This document shows, piece by piece, positions 26,287-34,633 of a DNA stretch of 47,401 nt. The stretch is from an uncultured Spirochaetaceae bacterium (lineage in GTDB: Bacteria > Spirochaetota > Spirochaetia > Sphaerochaetales > Sphaerochaetaceae), in NCBI GenBank assembly GCA_944390015.1, contig CALXOL010000017.1:1-47401 (forward strand), given 5' to 3'. The stretch's first letter is position 1; the number at the start of each line of letters is the position of its first letter. Under the pieces are notes generated by a model, which worked only from the letters and a program-made list of their open reading frames with translations, had not been told where the DNA came from and did no database searches. The position numbers were made by a program, and so were the translations under genes.

Positions 26287-26315
26287 ATTATGTATTGCCT
26301 TAAAACAATAAACAA
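26287..26315 (-). promoter_or_regulatory. transporter-esterase promoter
   Basis: TTGTTT (26310-26315), 17 bp, CATAAT (26287-26292) on the minus strand. Confidence 0.45.
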
Positions 26316-26360
26316 ATTTATAAATTTTATGTTTTTATAAAATTTTTTTATAATAAACCT

Positions 26361-26391
26361 GTCTGCTGAAGGCACCCCCTCTCCAGCAGAC
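26361..26391 (-). terminator. hairpin after the UxaA-like gene
   Basis: GTCTGCTG...CAGCAGAC (8 bp plus inner G/C pairs) lies nine bases after the dehydratase stop. Only a loose T-rich tail (AGGTTTATTAT) follows, so it may be a partial terminator or mRNA-stabilising structure between two separately expressed genes. Confidence 0.5.
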
Positions 26392-26399
26392 ATTTCCGT

Positions 26400-27905
26400 T
26401 TATACAAAGCGGCATACATGGTCTACAGCGATGTCGGAAAATCCGTAAGCCTCCGCTTTCGTAAGCTTTCCATTGCTGATCTCTATAATCTCATCCAGAA
26501 GCTCCTTCCCCATTTCCTTACTGGTCTTCTCTCCCCTGACAATAGGAGAGAGGTCATAGTCCATATTGTCTTCCATATGCTTATAGGTATATTCATTGGC
26601 AGTAACTTTCATTACGGGAACAATCGCATTACCCGTAGGAGTTCCACGCCCCGTAGTGAAGATTACGACCTGACAACCTCCTGCGACCATGGAAGTGACG
26701 GATGAGATATCATAACCTGCAGTATCCATTACGATGGCACCATGTCGAGTAGGTCTCTCAGCCTGCTCCAAGACCTCAACAATCGGCCTCTTCCCACCCT
26801 TCCTAATACAACCGAGACTCTTTTCATCAATTGTTGAAAGCCCTCCAGCCTTATTACCCGGAGTCGGCTGTCCTGCTCGACAGTCCTGCCCAGCTCCTTT
26901 CAAATGCTCTTCGTAGTCACGGCATACATTTATGATTTGATTATGGATTTTCCTACTTGCTGCACGTTTTGCTACAACATGCTCTGCTCCTATCCACTCA
27001 ATGGACTCACTCATCATTGATGTAGCACCATAATCAACAAGAAGGTCACTCAATTCTCCAACAGCTGGATTGCTCGCTATTCCTGATGTCGCATCAGATC
27101 CGCCACATTCAATTCCCAAAAAGAGTTCTGAAACATCAAACAGTTCCTTTTGTTGCCTCCCTGCTTCTGCTACCATCTCACGGGCAGCTCTTACTGCTTT
27201 TTCTATTGTCTTAAGAGTCCCACCTTCTTCCTGGATACCGAAGGAAACGACAGGTTTACTCGTCATTTTCTGTATTTTTTCTCTTAACTGCTTATGCCCG
27301 ACCGTCTCACAGCCAAGCCCTATAATTACAACTCCATAAACATTAGGATTACATGCGAATCCTGTAAGAACCTTCTGAGACATCGCCGTATTTGCAGCAA
27401 CATCCGAACAGCCTGTATTAAATATGATATTGACAGCCCCTCTGACCTGGGAGGCAACAATGCGAGCACTTTCACTGCCGCACGCACAGCTGGGAAGAAT
27501 AAGTACATGATTGCGAATCCCTGGTCTTCCTTCAGCTCTGCGGTATCCCCAGAACTTGAGGCCTTCCTTAGTTCTCTCAAACTCAGGAGCATCAACACCA
27601 TCATCCTCAACAAGCTCGCTCTCATAGTCCCTGGGAACGCTGTGTATATTCTCATGATTGACTAAAAAGCCTTTTCCTATCTGCCTATCGGCTCTTCCTA
27701 TAAGTTCCCCATATTTAAGGACATCACCATCTTTCTCTATAATCTCAAGAGCAACCTTATGACATGATGGAATATCTTCCTGAGCTTCAAGAGAAATAAA
27801 CTCACCCTTTTCACTCTGGTAAACCACATCATTACCACGAGAAACATCAGAAACACAGGTAACAACGTTGTCTTTCTCATCCATTAATAATGCATTTACC
27901 TGCAC
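26400..27905 (-). CDS. UxaA family hydro-lyase (altronate/galactarate dehydratase-like)
   Basis: 501 residues. An N-terminal SAF-like domain (to about 90) is fused to the large UxaA domain: FWGYRRAEGRPGIRNHVLILPS is the family signature, then FNTGCSDV, IIGLGCETV, ECGGSDATSGIASNPAVG, and GGCQVVIFTTGRGTPTGNAI. Cysteines in these motifs bind the metal or Fe-S centre. Relatives dehydrate altronate, galactarate, D-arabinonate or sulfolactate. The frame opens with GTG, supported by GGAGG eight bases upstream. It is divergent from the LysR gene, its probable regulator. The exact substrate is open. Confidence 0.85.
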   Translation of the reverse strand: MQVNALLMDEKDNVVTCVSDVSRGNDVVYQSEKGEFISLEAQEDIPSCHKVALEIIEKDGDVLKYGELIGRADRQIGKGFLVNHENIHSVPRDYESELVEDDGVDAPEFERTKEGLKFWGYRRAEGRPGIRNHVLILPSCACGSESARIVASQVRGAVNIIFNTGCSDVAANTAMSQKVLTGFACNPNVYGVVIIGLGCETVGHKQLREKIQKMTSKPVVSFGIQEEGGTLKTIEKAVRAAREMVAEAGRQQKELFDVSELFLGIECGGSDATSGIASNPAVGELSDLLVDYGATSMMSESIEWIGAEHVVAKRAASRKIHNQIINVCRDYEEHLKGAGQDCRAGQPTPGNKAGGLSTIDEKSLGCIRKGGKRPIVEVLEQAERPTRHGAIVMDTAGYDISSVTSMVAGGCQVVIFTTGRGTPTGNAIVPVMKVTANEYTYKHMEDNMDYDLSPIVRGEKTSKEMGKELLDEIIEISNGKLTKAEAYGFSDIAVDHVCRFV

Positions 27906-28014
27906 TTTAATTTCCTCCTTTTTCCGTATCTGTATTTACACTAAAGCGACAATATCATATAGTCAAATTTATACTTTTTATATTTATATAAGTAGAATTT
28001 ATACAGAGGTTAAT
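27906..28014. promoter_or_regulatory. divergent control region, LysR / dehydratase
   Basis: 109 AT-rich bases between two divergent starts. The motif AATTTATAC occurs twice (in CAAATTTATACTTT and GAATTTATACAG, about 29 bases apart) and may be the LysR half-sites. Promoter boxes cannot be assigned with confidence. Confidence 0.4.
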
Positions 28015-28947
28015 ATGGCACCAGAATTAACTTATTTATATGCGGTCTATACGGAAGGAAGTTTCTCTAAAGCCGCAGAGAAACTGTTTATAACACAACC
28101 TGCACTAAGCATAGCAATAAAAAAAATAGAAGATGAAATAGGAATGCCTCTCTTTGATAGGAAGAAGAAACCGCTTACCCTTACAGATGCAGGGGAAATA
28201 TACATTGATGCAATTAAAAAGATGCAGATTACAGAAATGGAAAGCATGCAGAAGATAAATGACATTAAAAACCTTAATACGGGACTGATAAGACTAGGAG
28301 GCACGCATTATATTAACTCTTATATATTGCCATCAATTTTAATGGAGTTTACAAAAAGATATCCCAACATATCACTTCAGATATATGAAAGGAGTTCTTT
28401 TGAACTGTTAAGTATGTTATCGTCCCAAGAGATAGACCTCACATTCAGCTGTGACCCACAGGTGATAAAAGAGTTCCCTTGCTACGAGATATTTGATGAC
28501 CATATACTTTTCGCCGTTCCCTCTTCCGATCCTTTTAATAAAAGACATGAAGATAAGGCCCTCTGTGCAAATGATATATTAAGTAGAAAACACCTTGATC
28601 CAAGCTGCAGGAAAATAACAATTGAAGAGACCGCAAAAGAAGAGATAATACTTCTTAGAAAAGGAAACAACCTGCAGGAAAGGGTACTTGAAATGTATAA
28701 AAAGGCAGGAATAAAGGCAAAGGTGAAACTTGATTTAAACCAGCTTGTCACGGCATATCATATGGCAGAAGCAGGATTGGGTGCTACATTCACAAGTGAC
28801 AGGGTCGTGGCAAATGGAAATTCAAGTCTCAAATTTTATGCCTTAGCTGATCCGTTAGCAAAAAGAACCTTCAATATCATACTGCCAAAGAATACGTATA
28901 CCCCGATTGCAGTACAGAAATTCATTGAATTATCAAAGAGAAAATGA
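28015..28947 (+). CDS. LysR-type transcriptional regulator
   Basis: 310 residues. The N-terminal winged helix-turn-helix (ELTYLYAVYTEGSFSKAAEKLFITQPALSIAIKKIEDEIG...LFDR) is a textbook LysR HTH. The C-terminal effector-binding domain follows (IRLGGTHYINSYILPSIL onward). The frame is open 49 codons further upstream, but ATG at 28015 matches the family start and has AGAGG before it. Divergent from the UxaA-like gene, so it probably controls the organic-acid block. Confidence 0.9.
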   Translation: MAPELTYLYAVYTEGSFSKAAEKLFITQPALSIAIKKIEDEIGMPLFDRKKKPLTLTDAGEIYIDAIKKMQITEMESMQKINDIKNLNTGLIRLGGTHYINSYILPSILMEFTKRYPNISLQIYERSSFELLSMLSSQEIDLTFSCDPQVIKEFPCYEIFDDHILFAVPSSDPFNKRHEDKALCANDILSRKHLDPSCRKITIEETAKEEIILLRKGNNLQERVLEMYKKAGIKAKVKLDLNQLVTAYHMAEAGLGATFTSDRVVANGNSSLKFYALADPLAKRTFNIILPKNTYTPIAVQKFIELSKRK

Positions 28948-28960
28948 GCCTTTTTGAGAT

Positions 28961-29150
28961 CTATAAGAAACAAGTCATGTACAAAGGTAGGCAGATAATG
29001 CCATCTTCCTTAATTGAGAGATTCCTTGGATGCAGTACATATTTATTTCCAACACGGCTTTCATATTTTTCTGAAAATCTCTTAAGCGAGACATATCTGT
29101 AGTTTTCCGTTGACTTGACTTCTAGTGGGATTATCTTATGGTTTATAAGA
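28961..29150 (-). pseudogene. C-terminal remnant of a DUF4143-type AAA ATPase
   Basis: The minus-strand frame ends LINHKIIPLEVKSTENYRYV, then SLKRFSEKYESRVGN and DGIICLPLYMTCFL. This is the C-terminal end of the ATPase family with a DUF4143 domain (xIxPxEVKSxEN...SL..F..KY...DGI..IPLY). Upstream of residue LINHK the similarity stops at the left hairpin of the TnpB element, so the gene appears cut by that insertion. No N-terminal part is found to the right of the element. Confidence 0.7.
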
Positions 29151-30642
29151 TATGCCGCAAGAAAACCTGACAGGCTCGTCCTGCAGGATGAATGCGGCAA
29201 GACCCTTATGTTCCAAGATGTGAATGGAAACACCATCCGATGAAGAGAAGACGAGCAATCATGCGGACAAGACCTCCTTGGTAAATTGAATTCGAAGAAT
29301 ATGACGGCAGATGCAATCAGTCCTGTTACTTTTTGCTTATTACAATTTAATTGTGTTTTTTTGAAAGAACTTCTTGAAACGTGCTATGTTACATACATGA
29401 GAAGGTCGATAACTGTTTTTCCAAAGCTCACTGATAAGGAAGTCTCCGCTATAGTTGAGACAGGCAAGCAGTATGCGAGGGCCTTCAACATGGCATCAGA
29501 GTGCCTAATCAATAACAGCAGCACATCCAAGAGGTTCCTTCACAATGTCCAGTATGGGAGGATAAAGGATGAATGTCCTTCTCTTCCCACAGGTCTCGTA
29601 CAGTGTGCCCGTGATGTCGCAGTGGAAGCTGTGAAAACATGGAATGTTAAGAGGACGAAGCTTAAGCAGAAACATCCGAAGAAAGCAGAAAGGATGAAAA
29701 GGCCATCGATGAAGGAGAAGTGCACGATGCGCTATGACGTGCGTACTGTCACGCTCAGAGGCAGTCAGCTCACCTTCAGCACCTGTGACAAGAGGATAAA
29801 GACGATAATAACAATCCCTGAGTTCTTTGGAGAGAGATATTCCTCATCAGAGGGCTGGAAGTTTAAAGGAGCGAACATAGGGATAGATAAAAAAAGAAGA
29901 GTGTTCGTCAATCTCATCTACGAATGCCCCGATTACGAGATAGTTGAAAACGATGGGAAGATAGTGGGACTGGACAGGGGTGTCTACAACATCGTTACGA
30001 CCTCTGAGGGAGTCCACTATGGAGCAAAGGATGCAAGGCGGGTGAAGAGGAAATACAATTATGTGCGCTCTGGGCTGCAGGAGAAAGGCACCCGCAGTGC
30101 GAAGAGGAGACTCGTCTCCATCTCGGGCTGCGAGAAGAGGTTTGTCCATGACCAGAACCACTGCATTTCCAAGAAGCTTGCCAATACTGATGATGTATCC
30201 GTATACGTCCTTGAAGACCTGTCATCCATGAACATGCTGAGACTCAAGGGGAAGAGCAACAAGACCATGAGGAAATGGATATCCAACTGGTCGTACTCCG
30301 ACCTTGAGTTCAAGCTTACATACAAATGCCAGAAGAACGGCATAAAAGTTGAGTTCGTCGATGCGCGCTATACTAGCCGGAAATGCTCGGTGTGCAAGAC
30401 GATAGACAAGGCTTCAAGGAATGGAAACAGATACACATGCAGGCATTGCGGCAGCAGTATGCATGCAGACGTAAATGCGGCCATCAACATCCGCGACAAC
30501 TACATCACCCGGGCCCAGAAGTCCGGGCAGGCTGCAGTCAATCAGCCGTATGGATGGGGTGCCAGAGGCAAACCGGAGACGGAACCTCTGGGACAAACGC
30601 TCACGTCCAAGCCTTCAGGCTCGTCCTGAAGGTCGTTGACTT
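29150..30642 (+). mobile_element. IS605/IS1341-type element with solitary TnpB
   Basis: The ends share a hairpin with the same loop. Left: CCTGACAGG-CTCGT-CCTGCAGG (29166-29187), nested in a wider GCCGCA/TGCGGC pair (29154-29198). Right: CCTTCAGG-CTCGT-CCTGAAGG (30612-30632), overlapping the tnpB stop. Subterminal palindromes of this kind mark IS200/IS605 ends. No tnpA (Y1 transposase) is present. Exact termini are not determined; the left lies near 29150, the right near 30640. The DUF4143 fragment abuts the left end. Confidence 0.75.
29397..30629 (+). CDS. tnpB: RNA-guided nuclease TnpB (IS605 OrfB)
   Basis: 410 residues from the ATG at 29397; the frame extends 37 codons upstream without a convincing start. 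RuvC-like catalytic residues are intact: D193 in GLDRG, E273 in VLEDLSSMN, D358 in HADVNAAINIRDN. A four-cysteine zinc finger lies at C330, C333, C348 and C351. This family cuts DNA guided by an omega RNA made from the element's right end. The gene is full length and should be functional, though its transposase partner is absent. The stop codon lies inside the right-end hairpin, so the guide would begin just past 30640. Confidence 0.93.
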   Translation: MRRSITVFPKLTDKEVSAIVETGKQYARAFNMASECLINNSSTSKRFLHNVQYGRIKDECPSLPTGLVQCARDVAVEAVKTWNVKRTKLKQKHPKKAERMKRPSMKEKCTMRYDVRTVTLRGSQLTFSTCDKRIKTIITIPEFFGERYSSSEGWKFKGANIGIDKKRRVFVNLIYECPDYEIVENDGKIVGLDRGVYNIVTTSEGVHYGAKDARRVKRKYNYVRSGLQEKGTRSAKRRLVSISGCEKRFVHDQNHCISKKLANTDDVSVYVLEDLSSMNMLRLKGKSNKTMRKWISNWSYSDLEFKLTYKCQKNGIKVEFVDARYTSRKCSVCKTIDKASRNGNRYTCRHCGSSMHADVNAAINIRDNYITRAQKSGQAAVNQPYGWGARGKPETEPLGQTLTSKPSGSS

Positions 30643-30840
30643 TAATCTTGTATTTTCAGAAGTTCACATAAGTGATGTTTTTCACTCAGTGGTTTTTCAA
30701 AAGTAGACAGAGGCTCTTCCACAGAAGGAGGAATATCCTCTTTTCTCCACGCCCATTCCGCCTTGATGTTGTTCAGCTCTGCCTTCTCTTCTATCTTTTT
30801 CTGATAAACTTCAGAATTTTAGAAAGCGCTCTCAAATTAG
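30642..30840 (-). pseudogene. unidentified gene remnant at the right edge of the TnpB element
   Basis: The minus strand reads SEVYQKKIEEKAELNNIKAE, then WRKEDIPPSVEEPLSTFEKP and HHLCELLKIQD before a stop at 30642-30644. The stop lies at the element boundary, as if the insertion truncated the frame. A stop (TAA) also lies just upstream within the coding-like sequence, and no start is found. I do not recognise the family. Confidence 0.4.
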
Positions 30841-31137
30841 AATATTCCTACGGGAGTAAATCAACCGACTTATTTCCATAATCCCGTTTTCTACCGAATA
30901 AAATATGAAATAATTATTAACCTTGATCTTATAATATGTTTTTTTCAGTTCACACTGTGGTCTATATGGTGCAAATATTGTTGGATTCTCTGATCTTTTT
31001 AATATTGCATCCTCAATATCCTCCAGAAGCTTATTGGCTGCATTTGGATTCATCAAAACATCTCCTATATAAGAAATCGTACCAAGCAGATCATGATAGA
31101 AAGTTGGGAGATATCTTATTTTTGACTTATTTTCCAC
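30832..31137 (-). CDS. RelE/ParE family toxin
   Basis: 101 residues, the size and pattern of a ParE/RelE-fold toxin: LPTFYHDLLGTISYIGD at the start, then CELKKTYYKIKVNNYFIFYSV with the usual basic beta-strand, and a C-terminal ISRLIYSRRN. Such toxins inhibit gyrase (ParE) or cleave mRNA (RelE); which applies cannot be told. The start overlaps the antitoxin stop by 11 bases, the standard coupled pair. It stands next to the TnpB element in the accessory patch. Confidence 0.85.
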   Translation of the reverse strand: MENKSKIRYLPTFYHDLLGTISYIGDVLMNPNAANKLLEDIEDAILKRSENPTIFAPYRPQCELKKTYYKIKVNNYFIFYSVENGIMEISRLIYSRRNILI

Positions 31138-31390
31138 TAGAAAGGTACTCCTTCATTTTCCCAAACACCTCATCATGCGTATATCTTTTTGGATTCGAAC
31201 TTGCAACTATTTCTGCTTCCGATAGTTTCTCATCAATTAAAGATGTCAGTCTTGAGTACTCTTCAATACTTAAGACAACCATTGTCCCATACCCATTCTT
31301 CGTAAGATAAACAGGCTCTCCTTCTGCTACCTTCTCCTCTATCTCAGAAAACTTATTTCTTAAATCCGTTACTGGTCGTATGTTTATCAT
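31127..31390 (-). CDS. Phd/YefM family antitoxin
   Basis: 87 residues. NIRPVTDLRNKFSEIEEKV and PVYLTKNGYGTMVVLSIEEY are the Phd/YefM DNA-binding and dimer signature. The charged C-terminus would neutralise the toxin. It comes first in the pair and should also repress it. The ATG has AGAGTTTAATAT upstream, a weak ribosome site. Confidence 0.9.
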   Translation of the reverse strand: MINIRPVTDLRNKFSEIEEKVAEGEPVYLTKNGYGTMVVLSIEEYSRLTSLIDEKLSEAEIVASSNPKRYTHDEVFGKMKEYLSSGK

Positions 31391-31470
31391 ATTAAACTCT
31401 CCATATACGTTATTCTATCATAATTAAGGCAGAATTATATACAAAAAATAGTTAAAAAATCAGAACATAC

Positions 31471-31504
31471 AAAAAAGCCTGTACCTCATTTGAAAGATAC
31501 AGGC
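31471..31504 (-). terminator. lipoprotein operon terminator
   Basis: GCCTGTATC...GGTACAGGC hairpin followed by TTTTTT on the minus strand, five bases after the LPP20 stop. Confidence 0.9.
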
Positions 31505-31509
31505 CGAAC

Positions 31510-32492
31510 TTAATTAATTGCTGTCAGCGAGAACGCAGATGCGAATTCACTACCGAATTCATCAAGTATCTTATCTTCAACCTGGAGTGCAATGCGCCTC
31601 GTAGCCTGTGCTATCGAACGGTGCCCTTCCCTTCCAGAATAAACTCCGGAAAGAAGTGTTTTTCTCTCATCCCTGTCATACACGTCGATGAAAATATCAT
31701 AATCGACATAGGCCATACCACGTCTGGGAGAGGGAGAAGGATAGGTTTCAACACTTCCTTTTATCAGATAGCGGGAATCATCGGATATTGCAATTCCATA
31801 CATCTCAAGCAATCTGGAGATACTGGTCTCAAGGCTGCTCTGGACATCGCTGTCAATCTCAATTGCGAGAGTGAATACGCCTCTCAACTGAGATACAAGA
31901 TTATTTATCTCATCCAGCGTGACATAATCCCTCAACAATGCGGAAAGCTCCGGTGAGAGTATTCTCAAAACAGCCAGGTCAGACTCAAGTCGCTTGCCAT
32001 CCTCCAAAAGAGAGGTCGCTTCGGAAAAAGCGGAGACTTCACCAATGTTGCTCTCAATCCTCTCCATACTTGATGAAATTGATCTTGAAAGGCTTCTTGC
32101 CTCCGCATAGTAGTATGCAGATGCCTCAGCCTTATCCATGACAGCAAGAACATAATGCAGACCATCTTCCTCAACATGCTCTCTGAAGGTAACCCCCGCA
32201 AGATTGTTCATACTAACGGACAATTTTGAGTCTGACTGGTATAATGAAGAGCTCGATAAGGTATCATCTGTCACACTGATCTCAGTCAAACTTTCTACCC
32301 CTACTCCAAAGAAAGAGGCAATTGAGGAGACGGCATCCGACTCTGCCTCACTCTGGGTTTTTCCAAATCCTGATGCGCGACATACTGATTACTTGGATAA
32401 TCAATATAAGGATTGGCAACCCATTCCGGCATCGCTTCAAATGCCGGAACAGTTACAAGTAAAGCAACCAGAAAATAAACTATCTTGCGCAT
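31510..32492 (-). pseudogene. LPP20-like lipoprotein/secreted protein, frameshifted
   Basis: The 5' part gives a signal sequence and MPEWVANPYIDYPSNQYVA. The frame then shifts near 32374-32380: adding one base to GTCGCGCATCAGG restores ASGFGKTQSEAESDAVSSIA, the conserved LPP20 core. The downstream 259-residue frame is clean to its stop (with the repeated Ser/Glu-rich helices and FTLAIEIDSDVQSSLE). Without correction the protein stops after 63 residues. LPP20 proteins are outer-surface lipoproteins. The start overlaps the COG3014 gene end by 13 bases. Confidence 0.8.
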
Positions 32493-33866
32493 GATGCAAA
32501 TACGACATTCAGATTTCTATCTGAGACTTCCACACAATTGAATGTCTTTACCACGTCTCCTGATGCAGTATGGAATGTCATGGTAAAATCATATACTCCT
32601 GGATCGAGTGTCAAACCACCAACACAGACAGTATCAGGGAGGAACCTTGCCATCCTTATATCTGGAATCTCAGTCTCATTAACAGCAGCAAGTGCCGCTT
32701 CCCTTGCCGCCTCCGCTGCTTCTACAGCCACATCATATGCTTTGTCCGCAGCCGCTTCAGCCAAACCACGTACGAAATCATTCTGTCCCTGGACTGCCTT
32801 CTTCGCCTCATCCCTTGCCTGAACGGCAAGCTTGATCGCCTCATCATAAGCGGTATCAGCTGTTACCTTTGTCGCCGTCATCTTAGTCATGCCGCGGTAA
32901 TAGCTTCCTAGATATTTAGAAGCTGCATCCATAGCGACATTCGCTCTTGCGGCATCACTGACATCTTCAAGAGTTGAAAGCGTTGTAGTCTCGCCATTTG
33001 AACATGTTATATCGACGCTGAAAACCGAAGAGCCTTCATATTCCGGGATATATGGCCAGGAAACAAGGTGTCTGATAGCCCCTGTCTGTGCCATCGCAGA
33101 TGCCGCTTCCTTATCAGCAATAAGCCCGTTAAAAGCGATGAAGTTAACCCTTGCTTTCCCCTGAGGATATATGAAATCCTATTCAGATACGGCTACAGAT
33201 CCAGATTCAACAAGAGCATCATAATCAATCGAAGCATTTCCCTCATCTTTTAGGGCGGCATACATTAGCATGCTCAGATATCTGGAGAAGGAAGACTCCG
33301 TATAGTCAGAGACCTCAGGAATGGAGAAATACTGATACGGATTAGGAGTCAAAGCGAGAACCAGTTCCTCTATCCAGGAAGACTGAGCCTCAGGATTCAA
33401 TGCAAAATCCCTTGCAATGACATTTGCCCTGCGAATTTCAACCATGGCGCCTTCCAGATCACCAAGAGCATAATAGCTTAAAGCCTTTACCCCCCTTTAT
33501 GTAGAGATCCTCATAATTCGCACCAGAGTATGCTTTTACATTATCATTGGCAATAAGGCCGGCAGCTCCTTCGGAGATGCTTGTAATGCGATTATTCTCA
33601 ATCACAGTCTCGGCAGCCGTAAGAGCGTCTATCGCATTCTCATAATCTCCGTTATAGAACGACAACATGCCATAATCGAGATTGTATACCGACTCATCAT
33701 TATATGACTCTTTAGCAGATGCAAGCGCCGCCAATGCCGCTGCAGTATCATCCTTGATGAGTGCGCTCTTGATTGCATCCTCTTCCTTCTCGCTAGGTGA
33801 AGTTGTAGCACATGAAGAGAGAAACAGCAGAGGAATAAGGCAAAGAACTATTAACAGTTTTTTCAC
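32480..33866 (-). pseudogene. COG3014-family lipoprotein gene, interrupted by a poly-G frameshift and an in-frame stop
   Basis: About 462 codons if whole, the normal size. A lipoprotein signal peptide (LFLSSCATT) and TPR-like helices (YGMLSFYNGDYENAIDALTA) precede NYEDLYIK. There a run of six G (33490-33495) shifts the frame: with five G it reads KGVKALSYYALGDLEGAMVE, exactly the family core ALGDLEGALVEIRRAN; with six it stops after GFKLLCSW. Further on a TAG (33179-33181) interrupts the correct frame between VAVSE and DFIYPQGKARVNFIAFNGL, which continues to the end. Two lesions suggest decay, or sequencing error; the G-tract one is also reversible in principle. Confidence 0.85.
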
Positions 33867-33881
33867 TTCCTCGCCCCCTTA

Positions 33882-34484
33882 TTACCATCTAACTGAAGCT
33901 TCTGTAACTTCTTTGCTTATCTCACTGTTCTCCCCAGACCACACAAGGCGTCCGGTCTCAACATCGGTCAGCTGAGCATTTACATAGAAAGTACGGACCT
34001 CATGGCGTCCACTCTTCTGGACAATCGTGCGAACCGTACCCTGTAAAAGAAGATCTGGAGCACTCTCGTTACCGATGCTTGCACTCTCATCTGGATTTGC
34101 ATAATCAAGACCATAGTCCTGCTCAGCATGAAGATCATCGAGGAAACTCCTGTCAGCGACGAAATCCGCAAGTCCGCTATTGAATATAGCATTCTGCATG
34201 CTTGATGTGACTATCGAAGTGTCGATGTGCTCGTCACTTTCGTTTCTGAACGAACCGACCCTGATCAAAGGCCTACCTTCAATACTCTGTGCATATTCCT
34301 TATATCTTGCGGAATAGAACATATCGTCCAGAAGGGAAGTACACACAATGTCAACATCCCTTTCATTCCAGAATCCTGAAAGCTCCCTGGCCGTGCCAGT
34401 TGCAACTCTGTTAACAGATGTCGCACACGAAGTCATAACTAAAACGAGAACTGCTATGACAATGTAAAATAGTTTGTTTTTCAT
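33882..34484 (-). CDS. LpoB-like lipoprotein (penicillin-binding-protein activator family)
   Basis: 200 residues. A lipoprotein signal with lipobox VMTSC is followed by NRVATGTARELSGFWNERDV, a C-S-L region, RPLIRVGSFRNESDEHIDT and DLLLQGTVRTIVQKSGRHEV, the pattern of the LpoB/CsgG-like fold. LpoB activates PBP1B in E. coli; relatives in other phyla are surface lipoproteins of unknown role. The gene is intact. AGGGG nine bases upstream of ATG is the ribosome site. It heads the three-gene operon whose promoter spacer holds the G10 run. Confidence 0.85.
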   Translation of the reverse strand: MKNKLFYIVIAVLVLVMTSCATSVNRVATGTARELSGFWNERDVDIVCTSLLDDMFYSARYKEYAQSIEGRPLIRVGSFRNESDEHIDTSIVTSSMQNAIFNSGLADFVADRSFLDDLHAEQDYGLDYANPDESASIGNESAPDLLLQGTVRTIVQKSGRHEVRTFYVNAQLTDVETGRLVWSGENSEISKEVTEASVRW

Positions 34485-34508
34485 CTCTATAAGCCCCTAT
34501 TTTTTGTC

Positions 34509-34541
34509 AAAATACCCCCCCCCCTCGACCAAATTCGTCAA
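34509..34541 (-). promoter_or_regulatory. lipoprotein operon promoter with G10 tract in the spacer
   Basis: On the minus strand, TTGACG (34536-34541) is the -35 and TATTTT (34509-34514) the -10. The 21-base spacer is AATTTGGTCGA plus ten G (34515-34524). With six G the spacer would be the optimal 17. A short leader and the AGGGG ribosome site lie between the -10 and the LpoB-like start, so the geometry fits a real promoter. The run is of a length that varies by slippage. Confidence 0.65.
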
Positions 34542-34633
34542 GCTTTTTTTCTTTTCTGATGAAAAATAAAGGAATTATATTTGCCCGCTTTGAAAAACAA
34601 ATTATTAAACTGAATTTATCAAAGTGGTATCAA

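Noticed and set aside
29397-30629. Cas12-type effector
   Set aside because: Length (410 residues), IS605-type ends and absence of any repeat array point to TnpB, not to a CRISPR nuclease.
33170-33200. TAG as a recoded sense codon
   Set aside because: TAG is used as a normal stop at the end of the dppA-like and COG3014 genes, and other lesions occur in the same operon, so a nonsense mutation is simpler.
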